A stretch of DNA of 64,000 nucleotides from assembly GCA_023053575.1 (NCBI GenBank), contig JAKZAP010000007.1:26251464-26315463 (forward strand). The letters run 5' to 3'. Below, in pieces: positions 55,416-64,000 of the stretch. Origin of the DNA: Branchinecta lynchi. Taxonomy: Eukaryota > Arthropoda > Branchiopoda > Anostraca > Branchinectidae. The notes below the pieces were generated by a model, which saw only the letters and a program-made list of their open reading frames with translations, did no database searches and was not told the DNA's origin. A program made the position numbers and the translations under genes. How positions within the stretch are numbered: the first letter of the stretch is position 1; each line of letters begins with the position of its first letter.

Positions 55416-55793
55416 AATAGGGAGTTTTCGGAAACTTGCGTGAGACCTAAATACCGTACGATAAAGTGATGATGCTAATGAAAAACAAGGCGAAAATTTA
55501 GCGTTCGAAAAAGTGGACTCTGAGCGAAAAACGCAATTTTTAGCGTCACAGACTGTTAAGCGTGAAATTTGAAAAAAAAAAACCACACTAGAGTTTTTTT
55601 TTGATTGGATTGGAAAGAATAAAGTAAGTAAACTGTAGACACTGTACAAGGGTGTTTCTTTTCCATGTAAGTGGCTGCTGCTCTTCTTGACATGTTGGCG
55701 TTCCGAAAACTGAAGTTTCCGATACGTACCACCAGATGTCAGCTGAGGTACTAACGTGAGCAACAAGCCTATTTCCGAAAACTCTCTAATGTT
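55416..55793. mobile_element. Possible 378-bp MITE
   Basis: GGGAGTTTTCGGAAACTTG at the left and CCTATTTCCGAAAACTCTC at the right are imperfect inverted repeats of about 17 bp. A target duplication is not clear. A 153-codon - strand frame covers it but resembles nothing. Confidence 0.4.
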
Positions 55794-56301
55794 AGGACAC
55801 CATGCTCTGGAGCAAGGACACAATACCCCCATGAGATGGATCGAATTAAGTGGGCGCTGTGCCCAATGATTTGTGTATGACTAGGTGATAGCCTGGACGA
55901 TGAAAAGAGGCTGAGCCAAAAATTTTGTTTTCTTGTTTTCTCTGAAAAAGTATGAAAAGTAATGTAGAGTGAAGTTTTTTTTTTACTTCCCACACAGGCC
56001 CATTCGGGCTTTTCTGCAGTCGAAGGTATCAACTACATGTGTAAAGGACGTTAAGACGCTTGGTTATAAAAGGTGTGCTCATGTAGTTTAGCAGGTAAAA
56101 GCTTGTTTGTAAAATAAAGAGTATTAACTAAAAAAGAAACTAAAAAAACTTCAAATTATTTTGCTCTCACATTTGCGTATCAATGCTTATACGTCTTGAG
56201 TTCCGTTCATGTGCTGACGCCTTTCTTCTTTAGTGTATCTGTTCTTCGAGCGTGACTTGTTCTAAAGAATCAGTTTTGTCTCTAAACTCGTGTTCTTCTA
56301 G
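55794..56301. other. End of WASP intron 2
   Basis: No recognisable feature apart from the exon 3 acceptor (TTCTTCTAG) at its end. Confidence 0.4.
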
Positions 56302-56398
56302 GAATGCATGGTGGGCTTGAATTTCGCTGACGAGGAAGAAGCGCTTCGATTCCAGAACGCGGTCGAAGGCTACCTGAGAAAAAAGATAGAAAGAAGGG
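56302..56398 (+). CDS. WAS: WASP, coding exon 3 (residues 111-142, end of WH1)
   Basis: Acceptor GTGTTCTTCTAG ends at 56301 and the donor GTAAGT starts at 56399. In phase 0 with exon 2 it reads ECMVGLNFADEEEALRFQ and NAVEGYLRKKIERR, the last helix of the WH1 domain (compare CQVALNFANEEEAKKFRKAV in N-WASP) and the basic stretch after it. The exon ends in phase 1. This small exon lies 8.6 kb after exon 2, and no ATG frame shows it. Confidence 0.92.
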
Positions 56399-57980
56399 GT
56401 AAGTAGACTAAACTATTAGTGTTCCACCGTTAAAGTTTCTGATCCACGTGGGCCGAGAAGGTGGGAGACACCATCATTTTTCGATGGGTCGGATTTTTTA
56501 CGAACACACTGTTACCTTTGTTTTCCCCCAAATCCTCACGGTAGCCAACGTTATCCAGAAATCACTTGAACACAATTCACTCCTGAATGCCAATCCGCCA
56601 TTGCTAATTAACTATTCATTGATCTCCTGACGCTTGTGAAAAGATTACTAGAACCGTCGAGAAGATCGTGTGGCGTGTAAGAGGATTAATACAACTGAGT
56701 ATATCACCATGTGGACGTTTAGATATGGCCGAGGAAGAAATCATCGGCCAGTTTGACATTTTTTGGTCTAGGAAGCTGAATATTATTTAGCTCAGTGTCA
56801 GAATCTTCAAGAAATCACTTTACCGAATTTAGTATATTTTTCGTCGTTTGTTTACTGTGATCTGGTTTACATCCTTAATTCTTTGGACTTATGGGAATAA
56901 ACAAGAAAAAAACAGAAAACAAAATACTTAAAGAAATCGATAATGCAAGTAAATAGTTTATTTTTCTATATATTTTCCATATGCCTGCTACGATAAATTT
57001 GTTTTGTTAGATCCAATGTCAAACTATGATTCCATCCTCCCCATGTGGGGCGCTTCCGACCGCGCCGCTAGATGACCCAGCGGTCGGATTGAGTCGTGGC
57101 TTCCACCTTGGGTGGGGGGGTTCTAGACGTTGCAAGTGCTTATGATATAACTCCTTTAAAGGGTCATAACTGAAGTTTGTTTCGAAACGTAATATTTTAA
57201 AAAGTCATAGGATATATTCTCGTTAATATAACTAAAGAATGTTATCTGCTATGAAACTTAGGAAAGTGTAGAATAGGAGAAAGATCAAATTGTTTTTAAT
57301 ATTAATGTTTTTTATATATAATTTAATATATAAATAAAAGTGTTTGCACACCAAGGATAGACAGAGAGATGCTGCTTCGCAGAGGCTAGTAATACCACCA
57401 ATAGACTCGACTGATCAGTATCTTAAATCTTTTTTAGATAAAATATTTCACCCAGTATTTTAATTCCAGTTATGTTAAATGATATTCATAAGTTGTACGA
57501 ATTGATATAATGTCTGTTTTTCTAATTTTGTCATGTGTAATTGGCGTGAACGACGACCCAGTCCTAGCCTGAATACAAACTATTAAGGGAATAAAGTACA
57601 TTATTATTAGGATAGCGCAAACAGAACATTACTGAGCACTCTGTAACTAAGTGCGCTAAGACGTGGCTCGCGTTTTTTTTTTTACTTGGATTGCCTTGAG
57701 TTTGTATAAGGGTGAATAGACGACGACTCATAGGTGAAACGAATTAACTTTGATGTTTATACTAGGCTACTGTGAGAGCACCTAGCCATACATTTCCTGG
57801 TGACGCAACTAGGTTATCCCACAGTCATAGTGAGTCTTATTTGAATTAGCCTTTTGATAGTCGGTGGTCTAGTCATTGCAGATGCGAGAATGCTTCCGAT
57901 GAACTCTTTAAAGCAAAACATGACGGATATACCATACGCAGTTACTAAAACCACAGTGAAACGTTAACTCCTAAAGGAGT
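56399..57980. other. Unassigned start of WASP intron 3
   Basis: Text similar to the foldback family at 19.1 kb appears at about 57165-57270 (GTTATCTGCTATGAAACTT). A GC-rich self-complementary stretch (CCGACCGCGCCGCT..AGCGGTCGG, 57057-57088) stands out from the AT-rich surroundings. No gene. Confidence 0.35.
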
Positions 57981-58076
57981 TAAATAGGAAGCAGTCTAAC
58001 ATTAGCAAAGTCTGGGGCACCCCATCCAAGCCGCCAGTTCAAACCAGGACACGGTTTTGGGTTGTGAACTAAAGAC

Positions 58077-58150
58077 ATATAGATAGATAGGTAGATAGAT
58101 AGATAGATAGATAAGATAGATAGATGGATAGATAGATAGATCGATAGATA
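58077..58150. repeat. (GATA)n microsatellite
   Basis: Imperfect GATA repeats over about 70 bp; the RT relic begins immediately after it. Confidence 0.9.
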
Positions 58151-59420
58151 GAGTACCCAGCTATTTGGAAAGTTGGCTATGTAACACCAATACCAAAAAA
58201 GATGCAAAAAATTGATTTTGACGGAGTGCGCCCCATTTCCCTAACCCCAATGTTAAGTAAAGTGTATGAAAGTTTTGTTGCTGAATGGTTAAACAAAGAA
58301 ATTTTTCTGCTTCTGGACCCAAAACAGTTTGGAAATCGTAAAACATCAACCAGCCATTATATGGTAAATCTTTCAGATTTTATTTTTAAAAACATTGATG
58401 AACCCCCAAATGGATCAATTTAATCGCGATTGATTTTAAAAAAGGTTTTGACCTTATAAAGCATAACATTCTAATTGATAAACTTTTGAATGAATTTAAT
58501 GTTAACCCCAATATTGTAAAAATTATTGTAGGAGTTTTGAGTGTTAGGTCCCAAATTCTAAAATATAATAATAATTTGTCGGACCCGCAGGCAATTTTCT
58601 GCGGTGTGCCAAAGGGAACCGCTACTTTTTCTTGTAATGATTAAGAATACAGCTTCTGACAGACCAGAAAAATGGAAATACGTTGACGATCTTTCTCTGA
58701 TTGAAATATGTGAAAAAGGATAAAGTAGTGAAGCGGCCAATATAAGTTCGCAGATACAGGCCGAAGCTTTAAATGCAGACATGGCTGTGAATGAAAAAAA
58801 GTCTGCAATTCTTACAATTTCTTTCCTGAAAGAAGGGCCAATTTTTGAACCTCCTATTCCAGATACTTTGCGTGTAAACCAAATAAAATTCCTCGGTCTA
58901 ATTATATCAAACGATTTAAAATGGGATCTCCAAACGAAGAAATGGTAAAGCGTGGACACACCGGCCTTCATTTGCTGAAATTACTTGCTAAAAATAGGTT
59001 GCCGGAACAAGGTTTGCTCCGTTTTTATGTTTCTTTTATACGTTCGGGGCTAGAATACTTGGTGGAAGCTTGGCACTTTGGCCTTACTGAAGACCAGGCT
59101 TATCGGATCGAAAAAATACAGAAACGTGCCCTACTAATTATGTCACGATCCCCCAAAATCTCTTACAATGAGCTCCCTCAGAAATTTAAACTTGAGTCCC
59201 ACGAGTCCCGTAGGTTGAAACTGTGCATGGCTTCCGTAAGAAAATGCTTGATCACCCTATCCATAAGTATATACTTCCGCCATAGTTCAATACCGCTCGC
59301 AAACGACCTGCAAGAGCGGCCTCAGTGGTGATCCCAAAACTCCAACACGTAAAATGTGACCATGTACGATATGAAAAGACGTTTGTACCATCTTTCGTTA
59401 AAATTTGTAATCTTATTTAG
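58151..59420 (+). mobile_element. LINE relic: degenerate RT with deletions
   Basis: It starts inside the RT at YPAIWKVGYVTPIPKK and DFDGVRPISLTPMLSKVYES, decays with stops after about 58420, and resumes IFCGVPKGTAT. Next comes WKYVDDLSLIEI with material missing between (the catalytic YVDD is present), VNQIKFLGLIIS, LRFYVSFIRSGLEYLVEAW, IEKIQKRAL and a C-terminus near VRYEKTFVPSFVKICNL (stop about 59420). The YVDD with 'RPEKWKYVDDLS' context marks a LINE family different from the other relics here. It is in WASP intron 3, sense orientation. Confidence 0.75.
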
Positions 59421-59439
59421 TGTTTACTTTTATATTTTA

Positions 59440-59965
59440 ATTTTTTTTTATTTTTTATTTATTTATTTATGACCCGCTTTTTGCGTAACAGCGGAGTATG
59501 AATAAAATACAAAAGTAAAATATACATATTAAAACACTTAAACAAAACAATGTAAATAAACACGACAACATTCTTTTCATATAAATAAAAAACACACTAA
59601 ATAGACTTAAAATTTGTACACTGTGACAAGCACATTAGTGGGTTCAGGAATGAAAAACTGGCTAATAGTTTCGTGGGCTGAGAGGGCAGGATGTTTGTGG
59701 AGGGAAAAAAGATTTGAATGCGAACGAAAAAGTGTATTAATACTATCCTGAACATTAAAATTCGAAACCAATTTACGATTACGAAAAGATTTTGGAAGAT
59801 ACATCAGAAATTTACAATACTTAAAAAAACAACTTCTCAAATTTTTAACATCTTTTTTCCTTAGGATATGGTAAACTCCGGAACAGTTATATGACGTTGA
59901 CATATCTATATATGAGTATCTACACGTATATATGACGATTTCGACAAATTTGGATTTCACCACAA
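59440..59965 (-). mobile_element. LINE relic: C-terminus and 3' end
   Basis: The - strand frame contains LRSCFFKYCKFLMYLPKSFR and NRKLVSNFNVQD, the pattern found after the RT in many LINE ORF2 proteins (RFFKYCKFLL..P..RN..I..FNV). It is followed by a 3' UTR ending in AATAAATAAATAAA. The same 3' UTR occurs at 40.6 kb. Confidence 0.6.
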
Positions 59966-60131
59966 CAGTTCGAAAAGAATAAAAGCGATATCTATCTATC
60001 TATCTAAGTTATGTTATTCTGATATTGAAATTCGCAAAAAAATCCATCGTACGCTGTCTGACCCACTGAATCATGTGCGGGTAGAATTTGTAGATTCGTT
60101 GTCATAAAGGGTTGATTCTATTGCTGATAGA

Positions 60132-60606
60132 CGATAGTTGCGTTTTTACAGATACAATGGTAGCCTATCTGCTACCACGGTCTACAGCCGTCCTCGCAGT
60201 TACCGTGGCATCTGATACCACGGTCAAAAGGTGTTTTTGCGGTTATCGTGTTGTCTGGACAGTCATCTTGGTATCTGAGAAGTCATCTCACTTTCATTAT
60301 CACCAACGCTAGAGCCTAGGATTTTGTCAAATTGGTGGGAAAGAAGTTTGGTACTTAGTGATGTGACTGAATATCACTTTTTTCCTTTGGCATGACTTCG
60401 TAAAGTGCAATTTCGGCAATTGTCGTTTTTGCAGAGCAACCGTGGTATCAGATGTTACCACAGTAACTGCAAAAACGACTAATTGCAGATCTGGTTACCG
60501 TGGTAAATGATACCACGGTAACTGCAAAGACGACTAATTGTAGATCCAGTTACCGTGGTAAAAGATACCACGGCAGATACCACGGTATCTGCGATAACGC
60601 AACTAA
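60132..60606. mobile_element. Hairpin-array MITE built of TACCACGGTA palindromes
   Basis: Outer ends GTTGCGTTTTTACAGATAC and GTATCTGCGATAACGCAAC are inverted and bordered by TA on both sides, as in Tc1/mariner-type elements. Inside, the ACCGTGG/CCACGGT core occurs about nine times in alternating orientation. One hairpin (60494-60522) has a perfect 12-bp stem and 5-base loop; another (60573-60592) has 9-bp arms with 2 bases between; 60422-60480 is a larger imperfect palindrome. A 14-mer CATAAAGGGTTGAT lies outside on both sides (60103-60116, 60698-60711). Confidence 0.65.
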
Positions 60607-60713
60607 TGGTTTCTCTCCTATAGTTCAAGTCTTTAATCTCGGAAAACGAAAAACGTCTTTAGTATCAGAAAACGAAACGCAGGATGAAGATTCATTCCAT
60701 AAAGGGTTGATGC

Positions 60714-62362
60714 TTTTTATGGCACTTGCCTTTCGGCCAAGTGCCATATAGCGATCGCAATTTCTGTCCGTCCGTCGGTCTGTCGTTTGGTCGGTCCGGG
60801 TTTTGCTAGTCCGGGCACTTCCGTATAAGCTAGGACGATGAAACTTGGCAGGCGTATCAGGGACTCGAAATGATTAAGTCTGAAATGGTGTTTTCCCGGA
60901 TCCGAGCATCGTTGGGGGAGTGGAGGGAGGGGGAATCCGGAATCTTTAGGGATTTATAATTTTTAAACGGGTGATCGGATAGCAATGAAATTTGATATTT
61001 GGAGAGATCTCGTGCCTCAGACGACCCAGTTAAAATCCGGACCAGATCCGGTGACTTTGGGGGGGGGGGGAGCTGGAGTGGGGAATCGGAAGTCTTGGGA
61101 AACGCTTAAAGGGGAGGGATCGGGACGAAACTTGGTGGGAAGAGCAAGCACAAGTCCTAAATGCATCGTTGACGTAACCGGACCTGGTTCGGGCACTGTT
61201 GGGTGAGTTGGGGGGGGGGGGATTCGATGATCCCGCGAGTTCGGTACTGGGACGATGAAAACTTGGTAGGCGTATCAGGGACCCGAAAAGACTGCCTTGA
61301 GAATAGTTATTTCCCGATCTGACCATTGTAGGGGGTGGAGGTATGGGTAATCCGGAAATTAGTAACATGGATAACTTTGGATGGGGTAATCGGGCGTGCA
61401 AGAAACTTGGCAAGTGTCAATAACAAGTGCCTCAAATGTTCCTTTTCAAATCCGGACCGGATACGATAATTGGGGGGGGGAGGGGGGCTCGAGGGGCACC
61501 GGAAATCTTCTGAAAGGCTCAGGTTTGAGGGATCCGGATGGAACTTGGTGGGGAGAATAATTAAACCCTAGATACATTACTGACAAAACAGGACTGTATC
61601 GGGTCACAGTGGGTGCTAGAAACATGAAACTTGGTAGGCATTTCAGGTATTCTACCATATTGACTTAAAATAGTCCCTTCCTCGATCCGATCATCGGGAC
61701 GGGAGTAGATGGGTGGGGAATCCGGAATCTAGTGACATTCACAACTTTGGGACGGGTAATCGGACGTGCATGAAACTTGGTAAGTATTAAGAACAAGTGT
61801 CTCAGACATTCAGTTTCAAGTCTGGACCGGATCTGATCACTGGTGGAGGGGGGGGGGGGGGGAGCTCGAGGGAGCACCAGAAATCTCGTGAATACTTGAA
61901 GTCGAGAGAACGGAGTTGGAGAACAAGCGTAAACCCTAGATACATTCCTGACAAAAAAGGACCAGATCGTGTCACGGTGGGGGAAGTTGGAGAAGGTTTC
62001 CCGGAATTCCGGTGATCTCGAGCTAGGGTGCTTCCAGATGTGCTAGGACCATGAAACTTTGCAGGCCTATTAGGAACTCTTAACATATTGACTTGAAAAT
62101 AGTTACTTCCCCGATCCGAGCATCGTGGGGGGAGTAGAGGTATAGGGAATCCGGAATCTGGTGACATTCAAAGCTTAGGAACGGGCGGAACGGGTGATCG
62201 GACGTGCATGAAACTTGACAAGTGTCAAGACCTAGTGTCTCAAATGTTCAGTTTCAAGTCCAGACTGGGTCTGATCACTGGGGGTGGGGGGAGCTGAAGG
62301 GGGAAAACTGACAAACATGTTTACTGTTCCGGTAAGTGCCATATGAGCTTTCAGCTCTTGTT
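60714..62362 (+). repeat. Composite repeat family A, full-length copy 2 (1649 bp)
   Basis: Same left hairpin (TTTTTATGGCACTTGCCTTT then CGGCCAAGTGCC), (GTCC)n/(GGTC)n stretch and tandem units with 'GATGAAACTTGGCAGGC' and long G runs (about 61059-61070, 61210-61220, 61471-61478, 61848-61861). It has the same right end (AAGTGCCATATGAGCTTTCA then GCTCTTGTT) as copy 1. Units here are more numerous and less similar to each other. No coding. Confidence 0.8.
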
Positions 62363-62650
62363 TCTGTCAGTTTCGACCTACTTTGGTTGGCTATATCTTC
62401 CGAACAATCCAGCCAAGTGTTCACTGAACAATTAATGACCGGGCGTAATTATTTTTCCTAAAGGGCTGAGTCTTTTGTCTTTAGTTATGAATATTGTTGG
62501 TTGATGCTTGGATTATGTCGAAAAAGTACTAAGTTTACGATAATCATTCTTGCCGACTGGTAATTGTTTCTCCCCTATTTTATGCCATCTTAGTTCCCTT
62601 CTTTAACCTCGGTAAACCAACCGCATCTTAAAATTCATTCCACCATTTAG

Positions 62651-62798
62651 AGAGGAAACGACAAGTGGCCACGGCGATCCAGGTGAAGCCTCTAGCGACA
62701 AGAAGTGAGAATAACAATTTTATCAATGGTAATTCAGCCCCTACCAACTTCACGCCTCGGATTGAAGTACCGAAGCAAGATAACCAGAAGTATACCAA
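62651..62798 (+). CDS. WAS: WASP, coding exon 4 (residues 143-192, linker), gene continues
   Basis: Acceptor CCACCATTTAG ends at 62650; donor GTAAGT starts at 62799. Phase 1 in, phase 2 out, no stop in the frame set by exon 3: ERKRQVATAIQVKPLATR then a polar stretch ending PKQDNQKYTK. This is the basic, poorly conserved linker between WH1 and the CRIB/GBD (KKRLTKADIG in N-WASP), so support comes from splice sites, phase and position rather than sequence identity. Starting two bases later would hit a stop. The CRIB, proline-rich and VCA parts must lie beyond 64,000. Confidence 0.7.
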
Positions 62799-63380
62799 GT
62801 AAGTAGTCTTTTCTTTCAGTACTCCTACAGCCAAAGCTGACTGGGAATCATCAACAGGAGACCCTGCGCAGAGAGTTTGCCCTCAAATCCTACAAACCCC
62901 TCTTTCCGTTCCCTCCTGCCACCTCTCTTCCAACCTCAACGTTCGCGTCAACCAGAGTAAAATAAGACTAGGGCGCCAGGACTTGAAAAAAGTGACACAC
63001 ATTCGAATAGCAGCGACACTAGCTTCACTAACATCCCTACTGAACACAAGTACTGGTCCCAATAATTTTATATTTCCGAACACAGCAACAAAAGATACAG
63101 CCTCCATTGTTTCCTGATACGTGGAGACCGCACCTTTGCTTGCGCGGCACGACTATGGCCCGTTTGCGAAGCGTGGAAAGCATAGGTCTTGGTGCGACTC
63201 CCTAGTGTTATTTTGCTCTGGCGTCCACAAAGACAGTGTGCGGAGCGAGTACCCAAGCTAGAACCCCGTTCCTACCGTACTGAGCGGTTCCATAATAGAT
63301 TTATCCCTAAATTTGTCCGTTTTCAATAATGAGCTTTAGTCTCCCTTGTGTGTGTTTTACTTTTTTAATTTTGTGTTAGA
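62799..63380. other. WASP intron 4, start
   Basis: No exon recognised; a family F end fragment ('CTACAGCCAAAGCTGACTGGGAATCATC') lies at 62825-62850. Confidence 0.4.
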
Positions 63381-63389
63381 CCGACTTCA

Positions 63390-63845
63390 GTATTTGACGG
63401 TGCAAAACGGATAACTCAGCTACATTTTATTAGAGCTATATTTCGACCCTTCTTGGCAAGGGTCCTCTTCAGGCTCAAGCCACTCAAGCTGGAAAATGAA
63501 CTTGTGAAAAAACAATTAAAAATTCTTCCTTAAACAATTAAAGATTCTTCCTTAAACAATTAAAGATTCTTCCTTAAATATCTGATTTTGTGAACTTCTT
63601 CTCTGAAAATTCATTGGAGTTAGAGCTGGTGCTGTGATTTCCGTGTGGACACAGCTGCTGTTTTTGCTGTTCGGTTGTGTCGTCGAAAATAATTGTTTTT
63701 CCACAGGTTCATTTTCCAGCATGAGCCTGAAGAGGACGCTTGCCAACAAGGGCCGAAATTTAGCTCTAATAAAATGTAGCTGACTTATCCGTTTTGCACC
63801 GTCAAATATGATTCGCAGTTAGCTTGGACTGAAGGAATATCCACC
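63390..63845. mobile_element. Penelope-like repeat family F, inverted-arm copy
   Basis: Two arms of about 120 bp (about 63393-63515 and about 63695-63812) are inverted copies around a 180-bp centre. Each arm carries the conserved hammerhead-like block: on the - strand at about 63445-63480 with intact CTGAAGA and GAAA boxes, on the + strand at about 63724-63762. The right end is ..CGCAGTTAGCTTGGACTGAAGGAATATC. In the centre CAATTAAAGATTCTTCCTTAA repeats three times (22-bp period, 63516-63580). Confidence 0.65.
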
Positions 63846-64000
63846 ATTTTCAGTCTGAATTATTTATTTTGCTGTTTTGGCTGACATTATTGTATTGATA
63901 TCATGTATTTTGACTTAATCAACACGCACTTTGGCCCCAAGCCCTGTTGATGTTTTGAAAGCTGAAAACTGAAACTGAAACTCAAAATGGAAATGTTAAT
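63846..64000. other. Window end, WASP intron
   Basis: Unassigned AT-rich sequence. Confidence 0.4.

Noticed and set aside
55371..55832. 153-codon - strand frame as a gene
   Set aside because: It spans a probable MITE and unique DNA, shows no motif and is rich in serine, phenylalanine and leucine as expected for a chance frame.
57057..57088. GC-rich hairpin as an RNA gene
   Set aside because: A single self-complementary stretch without promoter, tRNA boxes or repetition; unsupported.

Overview
This is an intron-rich, repeat-dense animal window, most likely from an arthropod. The evidence is three spliced protein-coding genes with canonical GT..AG introns, a gut-type (group V) chitin deacetylase, a 5-bp telomere-type (TTAGG) tract, and many metazoan non-LTR retrotransposon relics and MITEs. 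There are no operons, ribosome-binding sites, rRNA, tRNA or CRISPR arrays. I cannot name the species. All three genes were assembled by hand from splice sites, reading-frame phase and protein motifs; most long ORFs in the window are chance frames or repeat translations.

Layout. 1-11.4 kb: mostly unassigned, with two large head-to-head copies of a composite repeat (family B, 6.9-10.0 kb) and a TTAA-ended MITE just before the first coding exon. 11.4-20.1 kb: a complete TPPP/p25-alpha gene (+ strand, 3 coding exons, 208 aa) whose introns hold three more family B copies (two forming a fresh 1230-bp tandem duplication), a hAT-type element, a TTAA MITE and a foldback. 20-23 kb: MITEs and a LINE 3' end. 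23.26-28.62 kb: a complete two-exon chitin deacetylase-like gene (- strand, 385 aa, signal peptide) with a 4.2-kb repeat-filled intron. 29-41 kb: minisatellite, a broken RT/RNase H LINE, palindromic elements, a 1.45-kb hAT-type element with a perfect 8-bp TSD, a 699-bp foldback with a perfect 10-bp TSD, and a transposon-associated protein fragment. 41.1-62.8 kb: the first four coding exons of a WASP gene (+ strand, WH1/EVH1 domain), continuing beyond the window; its introns hold at least four RT relics, two 1.65-kb copies of composite repeat family A, and a Penelope-like element. 62.8-64 kb: WASP intron with another Penelope-like copy.

The genes share no pathway: TPPP acts on microtubules, WASP on actin, the deacetylase on secreted chitin. 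Most of the novelty lies in the repeats: a hammerhead-ribozyme-like core kept in a Penelope-like family, a shared architecture between families A and B, a hairpin-array MITE, and a LINE relic with a telomere-type tail. The deacetylase also has substitutions in its metal-binding motifs.
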